The translations under genes were made by a program, and so were the position numbers. A DNA stretch of 64,000 bases, taken from Comamonadaceae bacterium (GTDB lineage: Bacteria; Pseudomonadota; Gammaproteobacteria; Burkholderiales; Burkholderiaceae_C). Shown piece by piece: positions 16,265 to 24,057 of this stretch (within the stretch, counting starts at the first letter, position 1; every line of letters starts with the position of its first letter). The notes under the pieces were generated by a model. It made no database searches. It saw only the letters and a list, made by a program, of their open reading frames with translations, and had not been told where the DNA came from. The stretch covers positions 112,974 to 176,973 of the forward strand of contig CANGLW010000002.1 in assembly GCA_947454955.1 (NCBI GenBank), written 5' to 3'.

Positions 16265-17182
16265 TCAGGTCTGTGACCAGCCCTGGGCTTGTGCGAATTC
16301 TGCAGCACCCATTTTCTTGCCGCCTTGAGGTTTGAGCTTCAAGATCTCGATCATGCCGCCCTGGGCATTCACAAAAATTGACTCGGCAGTGACGCGGGCC
16401 ACTTCACCGGGTTTGCCTTTCACATCGGCAAACTTGCGGGCCACATGCTTGCGGCAGTCATACACCGACACGGTGTGCCCGCCAATCTCACCCCAAGCGC
16501 CAGGGGCAGGGTTGCAGGCGCGAATCAGGTTGTAAACCTGGTCGACATGGTTGTGCCAGTTGATGCGCGACTCGGCCTCTTTCATCCAACCTTCATAGCT
16601 GGCTTGCGATTCGTCTTGCGTGATTTCCTGGTGACGGCCAGCCACCACCAGATCGGCCGCTTCCATCAGGGCTTGCACACCCAGAGGGAACAGCGAGTTG
16701 AAATACACCTCGCCCAAGGTGTCATCAGGCCCGATGGGGCAGGTTTTTTGCAGGATGACGGGGCCTTCGTCCAGGCCGTCGGTGGGGCGGAAGATGGTCA
16801 GACCGGTTTGTGTGTCGCCACGTGCAATCGGCCAGTTGATGGACGAGGGGCCGCGGTACTTGGGCAAGAGGGACGGGTGGTACTGGATGGTGCCGTGCTT
16901 GGGGATGTGCACCAGCGACTGCGGCACAAACTGCAGCACATAGGCCATCACACCAATGTCGGCGTTGAGTGAACGCATGGCGGCTTCAGCGTCTTCGCCT
17001 TTGAGGCTGGCGAACTGAAACACCTGCAGGCCTTTTTCGCGCGCAGCGGCCACCAGGGCATCAGGTTTTTCGCCCGGTTTTTCGGGCTTGCAAAACACAC
17101 CCACCACCTCGTCGCCGCGAGCCAAAAAGGCCTCGAGGGCGGCTTTGCCGAAATCTTGTTGACCGATGAAAGCAATGCGCAT
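16265..17182 (-). CDS. Formyltransferase resembling the 10-formyl-THF hydrolase domain
   Basis: 305 residues with the formyltransferase fold: N-terminal MRIAFIGQQDFGKAALEAF, catalytic-loop His in QYHPSLLPKYRGPSSINW, conserved Asp in DGLDEGPVILQK, and a C-terminal OB-like domain. The pattern is closer to the N-terminal hydrolase domain of 10-formyl-THF dehydrogenase (GLDxG-LLQK, YEGxxKxExxxINW) than to Met-tRNA formyltransferase. It would cleave or transfer the formyl group of 10-formyl-THF; use of a product of oxalate breakdown is inference from location. It follows the TSUP gene by 12 bp and has its own terminator. Confidence 0.75.
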   Translation of the reverse strand: MRIAFIGQQDFGKAALEAFLARGDEVVGVFCKPEKPGEKPDALVAAAREKGLQVFQFASLKGEDAEAAMRSLNADIGVMAYVLQFVPQSLVHIPKHGTIQYHPSLLPKYRGPSSINWPIARGDTQTGLTIFRPTDGLDEGPVILQKTCPIGPDDTLGEVYFNSLFPLGVQALMEAADLVVAGRHQEITQDESQASYEGWMKEAESRINWHNHVDQVYNLIRACNPAPGAWGEIGGHTVSVYDCRKHVARKFADVKGKPGEVARVTAESIFVNAQGGMIEILKLKPQGGKKMGAAEFAQAQGWSQT

Positions 17183-17194
17183 GCGTGTCTCCTG

Positions 17195-17998
17195 TTATCG
17201 CATGAGGAAGTAAATCACCACCGCGTACAGCACAAAGGCGAACGCGCGTTTGAGCGGGCGGATGTCCATGCGGTGCGCAGTGCGCGCACCCAGGGGCGCG
17301 GTGCTCATGCTGGCCATGGAAATCACGACCAAGCCGGGCAGGTAGAGGTAGCCAACGGCACCATCAGGCATGGCCGGTAGGTTGTGGCCGGCCCAAATGT
17401 AGCCCAGGGTGCCCGCCAGGGCAATGGGGAAGCCCAGGGCCGCCGAGGTGGCCACAGCCTGGTGAATTTTCACATTGCACCAGGTCATGAAGGGCACCGA
17501 AATGAACGCGCCACCCGCACCCACCAGGGCCGAGACCACGCCAATCAAATTGCCCATGCCGAACATGCCGGCACCACCAGGCAAGGTGCGGCTGGGTTTG
17601 GGTTTTTTGTCCAACAACATTTGCGTGGCCGAGTACGCCACAAAGGCCGCGAAGAACCAGCTCAAAATTTTCGTGGGCATGGCCACAGCAATTTGCGCGC
17701 CCATGAGTGAGCCCAACAAAATGCCAGGTGCCAACACCTTGACCACCGGCCAAAGCACAGCGCCACGTTTGTGGTGCGCCCGCACCGACGACAACGAGGT
17801 GAAGCAAATCGTGGCCAGCGAGGTGGCCACTGCCATCTTGACGATCACATCGGCCGGGAAGCCTTTGGCGCTGAGGATCATGGTCATGAAGGGCACCATG
17901 ATCATGCCCCCACCAATGCCCAGCAGGCCTGCCAAAAAGCCGGCGATAGCGCCCATGAGCAAGAGCTCAACAATGAGTTGAATTTCGAGATGAGGCAT
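17195..17998 (-). CDS. TSUP (TauE/SafE/YfcA) family membrane permease
   Basis: 267 residues, about eight hydrophobic segments and the repeated glycine motifs of the family (GFLAGLLGIGGGMIMVPFM and LVGAGGAFISVPFMTW). TSUP proteins move small anions such as sulfite, sulfoacetate or other organic acids. Located with the formyltransferase beside an oxalate locus, it might handle formate, oxalate or another carboxylate, but that is guesswork. Its start lies only about 20 bp past the 3' end of the 6S RNA gene on the same strand. Confidence 0.8.
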   Translation of the reverse strand: MPHLEIQLIVELLLMGAIAGFLAGLLGIGGGMIMVPFMTMILSAKGFPADVIVKMAVATSLATICFTSLSSVRAHHKRGAVLWPVVKVLAPGILLGSLMGAQIAVAMPTKILSWFFAAFVAYSATQMLLDKKPKPSRTLPGGAGMFGMGNLIGVVSALVGAGGAFISVPFMTWCNVKIHQAVATSAALGFPIALAGTLGYIWAGHNLPAMPDGAVGYLYLPGLVVISMASMSTAPLGARTAHRMDIRPLKRAFAFVLYAVVIYFLMR

Positions 17999-18017
17999 GA
18001 GGGGGAGTGGGGTAGAA

Positions 18018-18190
18018 GGTGTCTGCAGGGGCCACCAGGCCGCATCCTGAACCGGGGTTCAGGTGGGCGAGGTCAGCGTTGGCTTCGGGTTCATCTGACG
18101 CGAGACGATCACACCTGCCAGGCGATGTTCCAAGCCCGGGCTCAATGAGCATTGGTTCAAGGAAATATAAAGCCTGATGGCACTGCAGAC
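18018..18190 (-). ncRNA. ssrS: 6S RNA
   Basis: Minus-strand RNA directly downstream of zapA, the conserved place of ssrS in proteobacteria. The ends pair perfectly (GTCTGCAG with CTGCAGAC), continued inward by GCCA/TGGC. The 3' half holds CCTGAACC-GG-GGTTCAGG followed by a GC-rich run, like the CUUGAACCAAGGGUUCAAG hairpin of E. coli 6S. The estimated length of about 173 nt fits. A TACAAT -10 box (18197-18202) sits seven bases before the predicted 5' end. The RNA would mimic an open promoter and bind sigma-70 RNA polymerase. The exact 3' end is approximate. Confidence 0.82.
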
Positions 18191-18234
18191 GGTCTCATTG
18201 TAGGTTGAAGAACAGGGCGTGTGGTGCCGTTTTC

Positions 18235-18573
18235 TCAGAAAAGTCGACCATCGTCACCCAGCGCATTGTCCAGGCTTTGAATCAGCAACTGCAGGGCGTC
18301 AACCTCGTCGGGCGACAGCGTGGAGCTTGACGTTTTGGTGATGGTTGATGCCGTGGAACTTGGCTCAGCTTTGGACTTGACCACCAATTCAAAAGCCAGG
18401 TTGAGCGAGGCCAGCACGGCAATGCGATCGCGCGCCTTGATCTTGCCGGCATCGCGGATTTTGCACATGGCTTCGTCCACTTTCTGCACAGCTTGCAGCA
18501 ACTGGGCTTCGCCATCTTCGGGGCAGGAGAGCCGGTAGCTCTGCCCCATGATGTTCACATCAACTTGTTTCAT
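18235..18573 (-). CDS. zapA: Cell division protein ZapA
   Basis: About 112 residues from MKQVDVNIMGQSYRLSCPE, the usual ZapA opening, followed by a helical C-terminal half that forms the tetramer coiled coil. It bundles FtsZ filaments at the division site. An upstream in-frame TTG (18597) overlaps the stop of the preceding coiled-coil gene (TTGA) and could couple translation, but the family N-terminus favours the ATG at 18573. The region between about residues 65 and 85 is Ser/Thr rich. Confidence 0.88.
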   Translation of the reverse strand: MKQVDVNIMGQSYRLSCPEDGEAQLLQAVQKVDEAMCKIRDAGKIKARDRIAVLASLNLAFELVVKSKAEPSSTASTITKTSSSTLSPDEVDALQLLIQSLDNALGDDGRLF

Positions 18574-18593
18574 GGTGGGGAGATGACCTGCGC

Positions 18594-18827
18594 TCAATCC
18601 CGCGCGGGCTGTTCTTGAGCCTGGGGCACGCGCTCGAGCAACGCATCCACACGCGAACGCGCACTGGCCAGGCGGGTTTTGAGCGAGTCGCGCTCTTGTT
18701 TGAGGGTGACCACCTCTTGCATCAACAAGGCGTTGGTGCGCTGAAGCTCTTCAAAGCGCACGAGCAAACGCTCGACGCGCTCGGTGATTTGGGCCACCGG
18801 TTCAGACAAGGGGGTCGAATTCGACAT
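18594..18827 (-). CDS. Small coiled-coil protein upstream of zapA (ZapB-like)
   Basis: About 77 residues from MSNSTPLSEPV, nearly all one amphipathic coiled coil (ITERVERLLVRFEELQRTN). It is the short coiled-coil protein commonly encoded before zapA in proteobacteria. By size and context it may be a ZapB-type division protein; sequence alone does not prove this. The stop overlaps a TTG of the zapA frame. Confidence 0.7.
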   Translation of the reverse strand: MSNSTPLSEPVAQITERVERLLVRFEELQRTNALLMQEVVTLKQERDSLKTRLASARSRVDALLERVPQAQEQPARD

Positions 18828-18917
18828 ACCCTGCATTGTAGGGGCTCTCAAACCGGGTTTTGGGGCCTGTGCAACCTAGGGTAAGTTGTTGGTTTCACGC
18901 AAGAAAGCCACGTTAAA

Positions 18918-19125
18918 CTCAACGCGTTGGTGCTCGTGGCGTGGTTCGCACGCCGCAGTTCAACGGGAAGCAGGAGGGTCATCCCCACGACCTAACCTGC
19001 GCTGCCCCCGCAACGGTAAGTGGACGAACTTAGGTTCCGCTTTCATCACCCAGCCACTGGTGCCCTGAACAAGCACCGGGAAGGCGATGAAGGTTGCATC
19101 CACCAGCCCGGATACCGGCCAACAA
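18918..19125 (+). promoter_or_regulatory. Cobalamin (AdoCbl) riboswitch
   Basis: The leader of the B12 receptor gene carries the classic blocks in order: GGTGC near 18929, GCTGCCCCCGCAACGGTAA at 18991, CAGCCACTGGTGCC near 19051, CACCGGGAAGGCG near 19074, and a B12-box-like CCAGCCCGGATACCGGCC near 19102. Ligand binding would fold the expression platform near the weak btuB ribosome binding site and shut the uptake operon when cobalamin is plentiful. This accounts for the long gene-free stretch 18828-19206; the short ORFs there are not genes. Confidence 0.95.
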
Positions 19126-19206
19126 GGCGGTGCCATGCCTGCATGACACCAGACGCCCATGCGCTGTCGGGGAAGACGGCGAGGGCTTAGTCACTTGTTA
19201 ACTCTT

Positions 19207-21333
19207 ATGACCTTTGTTTCTACGCCCGTGCGCGCGGCTGCCTGCAGCCTGCTTGCGTCTGTGTCCCTGTCCGCGTCTTTTTCTGTGTTGGCCCAAACGG
19301 CGACGTTGAAGGAGACGGTGGTGACGGCTTCACGTTTTGAAGAGTACCGCATCAATGCGCCTATGGCCTTGCAGGTAATCACCCAACAGGACATCTTAAA
19401 TTCTGGTGTTAATTCAGTCCCTGATGCACTTCGTATGCTCGCCGGTATCAATGTACGAGGCAATGCCCCAGGGCAACTCGATTTAAATGCCGCCGTTGAC
19501 CTTGGCGGCTTTGGTGTCACAGCTTCGCAAAACACATTGGTACTGATCGATGGGCGAAAACTTAACCCGATTGATTCTTCTGAAATCGCTTGGGGGGCAG
19601 TCGATATGTCCTCTGTTGAGCGCATTGAAATTGCAACAGGTGGTGCCTCCGTTCAGTACGGTGCTGGTGCAACTGGTGGCGTGATCAACATCATCACTCG
19701 CCAATCTTCAAAAGACCAGTCGATGGCTCAAACTTCGGTTGGCTCGTTTGGAACGATTCAAGGCAGCCTTCAACTAGATCGTCAATTTAATGATGTGGCA
19801 TTTGGCCTGTCCGCGAGCAGCGCCAAGTCAGATGGCTGGCGGGAAAACAGTCAAGTTCGAGCCCAAAACTTAACAGGGCGTTTGAAGAAGACACTAGATG
19901 CTCACAGCTATGTTTTTGCTGAACTCGCGACTGCCGAACAGAGCAATGGTTTTCCTGGTGGCGTGCTTGGTCAGGTTGGCCAGGGTGATCAAGTTGCCGC
20001 TAAATTTAACAATGTCGGATCCAACAATAATCTCAAAAGTCAGACCTTGCGTTTGGGTGGCTTCAAAGATTTGGGCGACTTGAGTTCGCTGGATCTGGAT
20101 GTTTCATTGACGAAGAAAAGCAGTGATTTCAAGCAACCATACTACGATACTTCTGATTCATTTGGGTCTTTTTTCGGAGTGGGTTTTTTGACTGGCTCAG
20201 GACGTTCAACCCTTGATGGCGAGGTGCTTGCCTTTTCCCCAAAATTCAAAAAACTTCTGACATCAGGTGGTAGTTTCGTGGCTGGTTATGATTTTTCTAA
20301 GGCTAACCAATCTGGTACTTCACTGCACGGATCTGCCGCGCAGCAGGTCATCTTAAATAATCAAGTTGCCGATGGTTTTGTTGGTCAAATCGTGACCGAC
20401 CTTCAATCTGTACAACTGTTGAACCAATCGGTTTACGCAATCACACGGCTACCCGTCAACTCTCAGACCGAGTTCAGCGCAGGTATGCGCCGCGAGTTTC
20501 AAAGTTTCGATACTTCAGATATCAACAAGAAGAGCGGTTCTCAGCTCAGCCAGGGTCAATACAAAGCCAACGCTTATGAGGCTGCTGTGAACTACAAATC
20601 GGGTTCCAACTCCCGATTGTTTGCACGTTTGAATCACTCTTACCGCTTTGCCAATACGGATGAGTATTGGGGCTTTGGCCCATCGGGTAACCGTGAGTTT
20701 TCTGGGGAGCTTAAGCCCCAATACACCCGGGCTTATGAGATGGGTTATGAGCAGCTTATCAATCAACATGCTTTGTCAATGGCATTTGGTCAGTCTGTTA
20801 CGCAAGATGAAATACGTTATAACCCGAACTTCTTCCGCAACTCAAATCTGTCAGACGACGTGTTTCGTACCAACTTGTCTGCTAATTATCAGTACACCTC
20901 AACCTCTGGTGGTCGCTTGGCCATTGGTGGGCGTTTTCAACGCGCTGAGTTTTTGAACGGCGACTATGCAGGCCAAACAATTGGTCTTGTGCCAGCGGCT
21001 GTGTATTCAGCTTCTTGGACGCAAGCTCTCGATGCTCGAACGAAGGCAGGCTTGAGTGTCTTGCATGTCTCAAAGCAAAGCTACGACATTGCACCAGAAT
21101 CCGCCAGTGGTAAAGAGCAAATGCCTGCTTACACCACGGCAGACTTATTCTGGATCAGAGCCTACGGCAAACTCGTGACCAAACTGACGGTCAAGAACAT
21201 CACCGGTTCGGTCTATAGCAATTACGGTGGCTTTGCGAGTGTACAAACCCCCGGAGCGACTCTTACGCCGAGTTATTACTACTTTCCTTCTGACCCGAGG
21301 TCTGTCTTCATAAGTGCTACTTACAACTTCTAA
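19207..21333 (+). CDS. btuB: TonB-dependent outer membrane receptor for cobalamin (BtuB-type)
   Basis: About 708 residues. A signal peptide ends at VLA-QT, then comes the TonB box ETVVTA, a plug domain (LVLIDGRKLNP, VERIEIATGGASVQYGAGATGGVINI) and a C-terminal 22-strand barrel ending in FISATYNF. Cobalamin specificity is inferred from the riboswitch and the btuFCD genes. The start was set at ATG 19207 (MTFVSTPVRA); the longer track start lies in the riboswitch. The gene is visibly poorer in GC than its neighbours (23 G/C in the 60 bases from 19981), suggesting relaxed codon use or acquisition. Confidence 0.85.
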   Translation: MTFVSTPVRAAACSLLASVSLSASFSVLAQTATLKETVVTASRFEEYRINAPMALQVITQQDILNSGVNSVPDALRMLAGINVRGNAPGQLDLNAAVDLGGFGVTASQNTLVLIDGRKLNPIDSSEIAWGAVDMSSVERIEIATGGASVQYGAGATGGVINIITRQSSKDQSMAQTSVGSFGTIQGSLQLDRQFNDVAFGLSASSAKSDGWRENSQVRAQNLTGRLKKTLDAHSYVFAELATAEQSNGFPGGVLGQVGQGDQVAAKFNNVGSNNNLKSQTLRLGGFKDLGDLSSLDLDVSLTKKSSDFKQPYYDTSDSFGSFFGVGFLTGSGRSTLDGEVLAFSPKFKKLLTSGGSFVAGYDFSKANQSGTSLHGSAAQQVILNNQVADGFVGQIVTDLQSVQLLNQSVYAITRLPVNSQTEFSAGMRREFQSFDTSDINKKSGSQLSQGQYKANAYEAAVNYKSGSNSRLFARLNHSYRFANTDEYWGFGPSGNREFSGELKPQYTRAYEMGYEQLINQHALSMAFGQSVTQDEIRYNPNFFRNSNLSDDVFRTNLSANYQYTSTSGGRLAIGGRFQRAEFLNGDYAGQTIGLVPAAVYSASWTQALDARTKAGLSVLHVSKQSYDIAPESASGKEQMPAYTTADLFWIRAYGKLVTKLTVKNITGSVYSNYGGFASVQTPGATLTPSYYYFPSDPRSVFISATYNF

Positions 21334-21336
21334 GTC

Positions 21337-22137
21337 ATGAACCTCCTGCCCCAACGCATCGTCTGCCTCACCGAGGAAACCACCGAGTGGTTGTACATGT
21401 TGGGGGAAGAGGCGCGCATTGTGGGCATCTCGGGCTTCACGGTGCGGCCGCGTCGGGCTCGGCAAGAGAAGCCTCGCGTGAGTGCTTTTTTAACCGCCAA
21501 AATCGACCAGATCTTGGCGCTCAAGCCCGACTGCGTGTTTGGCTTTTCTGACCTGCAAGCCGACATTGCCAGCGCCTTGATTCGTCATGGCATCCAGGTC
21601 ACGGTGTTTAATCAGCGCAGCGTCTCGGAAATCTTCGCCATGATGTACCAGGTTGCCGCCATGGTGGGGCAAGCTGAGAAAGGCCTGGCGCTCATCGCCC
21701 AGTTGCAAAAGCAATTAGAGGACATTCAACAAACAGCGGCCACTTTGCCTCGCAGGCCACGCGTGTTTTTTGAAGAGTGGGATTTGCCGCACATCAGCGC
21801 GATTCAGTGGGTGTCTGAGTTGGTGGGCTTCGCCGGGGGTGACGATGTGTTCCCTGAGCTTGCCAAGGAGTCCTTGGGTAAGAACCGCATCATTGCCGAT
21901 GGTGCTGAGATTGTGCGGCGCGCGCCCGACATCATCATCGGCTCTTGGTGTGGTAAAAAGTTTCGGCCTGAAAAAGTTGCAGCTCGCGCTGGTTGGCAAG
22001 ACGTGCCTGCGGTGCGTCACCAGCAGCTCTTTGAGGTCAAGTCACCGGACATTTTGCAGCCCGGGCCAGCGGCCTTGACCGATGGCGTGCAGGCTTTGCA
22101 CCGCATCATCATGGCTTGGGGCAAGTTGTATGCTTAA
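21337..22137 (+). CDS. BtuF-like cobalamin-binding protein without signal peptide
   Basis: 266 residues with the class III periplasmic-binding-protein fold (RIVCLTEETTEWLYMLGE, LKPDCVFGFSDLQADIASALI, APDIIIGSWCGKKFRPE). Unlike btuF downstream it starts straight into the mature fold, so it should be cytoplasmic or exported by another route. Four bases after btuB; it overlaps btuF by 8 bp. It could scavenge or sense corrinoid, or be a decayed paralogue, although all its blocks look intact. Confidence 0.75.
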   Translation: MNLLPQRIVCLTEETTEWLYMLGEEARIVGISGFTVRPRRARQEKPRVSAFLTAKIDQILALKPDCVFGFSDLQADIASALIRHGIQVTVFNQRSVSEIFAMMYQVAAMVGQAEKGLALIAQLQKQLEDIQQTAATLPRRPRVFFEEWDLPHISAIQWVSELVGFAGGDDVFPELAKESLGKNRIIADGAEIVRRAPDIIIGSWCGKKFRPEKVAARAGWQDVPAVRHQQLFEVKSPDILQPGPAALTDGVQALHRIIMAWGKLYA

Positions 22138-23053
22138 AGCTGTGTTCAGCCTTAAAAATACGCGCAAGCAAGCTATTTATTTCATAGCATCTTGTTTGCT
22201 GGCTGCCGCAACAGGTTGGGCGCAAGCGGGCATTCGCGTGCAAGACGATCGCGGCATCACCCATGAATGGGCTGTGCCGCCTGCTCGAATTGTCACACTC
22301 TTGCCCTCGCTGTCAGAAACCGTGTGTGCGCTGGGTCAATGCCAACGCTTGGTGGGTGTGGACCGGTATGCCAATTACCCGGATTCGGTCAAAGCCTTGC
22401 CCAAAGTGGGCGGCGGAATGGACCCCAGCATTGAAGCGGTGGTGGCCCTCAAGCCCGATGTGGTGTTGATGTCCACAACCACCAAAGCCGCTGCACGCTT
22501 GGAGGCTTTGGGCATCAAGGTGATTGCACTCAACACGCAGCAACACGCCGATGTTCAGCGGCTCATAGCTGTCACGGCGCGTCTGCTGGGTTTGGAAGCA
22601 CAGGGCACAGACGCACAGCCCAGTGGCCCTGTCAGCCAGCGCTTGTGGCAAGAACTTCAAGCGGGCGTCAAAGCCGCAGCGAACGGCTTGCCAGCGAAAT
22701 CTAAGGTTTACTTTGAAGTGAACAGTGCCCCGTATGCGGCCAGCGCATCGTCGTTCATCGGTGAAACGCTCACCCAATTGGGCGTCCATAACGTGGTGCC
22801 AGGCCAGCTGGGGTCGTTTCCGAAAATCAACCCTGAAATGGTGGTGCGTGCGGACCCGGATGTGATCATCCTCAGCGAAACCAATTTGGTTCAATTGCAG
22901 CAACGCCCCGGCTGGGCGCAGTTGCGCGCCGTCCGTGAGAACAAGGTGTGTGCGTTCACCGCCGCGCAATCGGATGTGCTGGTGCGGCCCGGTCCGCGTT
23001 TGGCTGAGGCTGCACGCCTCATGGCGCAGTGTCTCAAGGACAAGTTGGCATGA
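22130..23053 (+). CDS. btuF: Periplasmic cobalamin-binding protein BtuF
   Basis: About 307 residues from ATG 22130. A hydrophobic signal segment (AIYFIASCLLAAATGWAQA) precedes ARIVTLLPSLSETVCALG, the BtuF/FhuD-type opening; VGVDRYANYPDSVKALPKVGG and DPDVIILSETN follow. It hands B12 to BtuCD. The start overlaps the end of the preceding gene and the stop overlaps the btuC ATG. A GCTA-N9-TAGC repeat (22172-22188) encodes part of the signal peptide. Confidence 0.9.
   Translation: MLKAVFSLKNTRKQAIYFIASCLLAAATGWAQAGIRVQDDRGITHEWAVPPARIVTLLPSLSETVCALGQCQRLVGVDRYANYPDSVKALPKVGGGMDPSIEAVVALKPDVVLMSTTTKAAARLEALGIKVIALNTQQHADVQRLIAVTARLLGLEAQGTDAQPSGPVSQRLWQELQAGVKAAANGLPAKSKVYFEVNSAPYAASASSFIGETLTQLGVHNVVPGQLGSFPKINPEMVVRADPDVIILSETNLVQLQQRPGWAQLRAVRENKVCAFTAAQSDVLVRPGPRLAEAARLMAQCLKDKLA
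22172..22188. repeat. 17-bp GCTA-N9-TAGC element in the btuF signal-peptide codons
   Basis: GCTATTTATTTCATAGC with 5-bp arms, flanked by CGCAAGCAA on one side and TTGTTTGC on the other, which extend the imperfect hairpin. AT-rich against its surroundings; in frame. Confidence 0.5.
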
Positions 23054-24057
23054 GCAAGCGCGCCCTTGTGCTGGTTGTGACGCTGGTGTTGCTCAGCGTA
23101 CTGGGCTTGGTGCTGGGCGCGAGTGTGGGCAGCAGCGGCTGGTCGGCCGATGAGCTGTGGCCCGCTGACTCTGTGGCCTGGCAAATTGTGTGGGACATCC
23201 GCGTGCCTCGCTCCTTGGGCGCTTGGCTGGCCGGTGCTTTGCTGGGCTTGGCCGGTGCTGTTGCGCAAGGCTTGTTTCGCAACCCCTTGGCCGACCCTTA
23301 CCTGTTGGGCAGCGCCTCGGGCGCTTCGTTAGGTCTGGCCTTGGCCTTGAGCTTGTTGGCTTTCTTTCCAGCCTGGGACCTGACCGCTGAGTTGCTGAAA
23401 ACCTTGGGCTTAACCGGTGCTGCGTTTGTGGGTGCGATGGCCGCGGTGTTGCTGACCCTGAGCATGGCGCGCGGCGTACAGCACAGCTTGCGCCTTTTGC
23501 TCTCAGGTGTTGTGGTTGGGGTGGTGCTGGGTGCCTTGAGTTCTTTGTTGATGCTCTTGCAACCCTCGGTGCAGCAAACCCTGCAGGCTTTCATGTTGGG
23601 CAGCACGGCCTTGGTGGGGTGGACGTCATGCATGGTGATGGCGGCCATGGGCTTGCCCTTGTTGTTGGTGGCGATGATGCTCAGCCGCGTGTTGGACGGC
23701 CTGAGTTTGGGAGAGGCCACTGCAGCCAGCCTGGGCTTGCCCTTGCAACAGCTTCGTTGGGTGTTGATTGCAGTGATGGCCTTGGCCACCGCGACTGCCG
23801 TGGCGCAAACCGGCCTGGTGGCGTTTGTGGGCTTGGCTGCGCCCCACATGGTGCGCGCTTGGATGCCCGGTTTGCATGCCCGATTGTTGTTGCTCTCTAC
23901 CTTGATGGGGGGCGTGCTCTTGATGTGGGCAGATGTGGGCGCGCGCTGGTTGTTAGCCCCTCAGGAGTTGCCGGTAGGAGTGGTGACCGCTGTCTTGGGG
24001 GGCGGCTATTTGCTGCACCTCATGCAGCGTCAAATGCGCGAGGGGTCTGGCTCATGA
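23050..24057 (+). CDS. btuC: Cobalamin ABC transporter permease BtuC
   Basis: About 335 residues of the FecCD/BtuC family with some ten hydrophobic helices. Family motifs are clear: WDIRVPRSLGAWLAGALLGLAGA, QGLFRNPLADPYLLGSASGAS and FVGLAAPHMVR. ATG at 23050 overlaps the btuF stop (ATGA); the track start upstream is rejected. It forms the inner membrane channel with BtuD. Confidence 0.93.
   Translation: MSKRALVLVVTLVLLSVLGLVLGASVGSSGWSADELWPADSVAWQIVWDIRVPRSLGAWLAGALLGLAGAVAQGLFRNPLADPYLLGSASGASLGLALALSLLAFFPAWDLTAELLKTLGLTGAAFVGAMAAVLLTLSMARGVQHSLRLLLSGVVVGVVLGALSSLLMLLQPSVQQTLQAFMLGSTALVGWTSCMVMAAMGLPLLLVAMMLSRVLDGLSLGEATAASLGLPLQQLRWVLIAVMALATATAVAQTGLVAFVGLAAPHMVRAWMPGLHARLLLLSTLMGGVLLMWADVGARWLLAPQELPVGVVTAVLGGGYLLHLMQRQMREGSGS

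Noticed and set aside
17967-18152. 61-residue minus-strand ORF
   Set aside because: Falls in the predicted 6S RNA and reads through its conserved hairpin.
18886-19068. Short ORFs in the btuB leader
   Set aside because: They lie in the conserved core of the cobalamin riboswitch.
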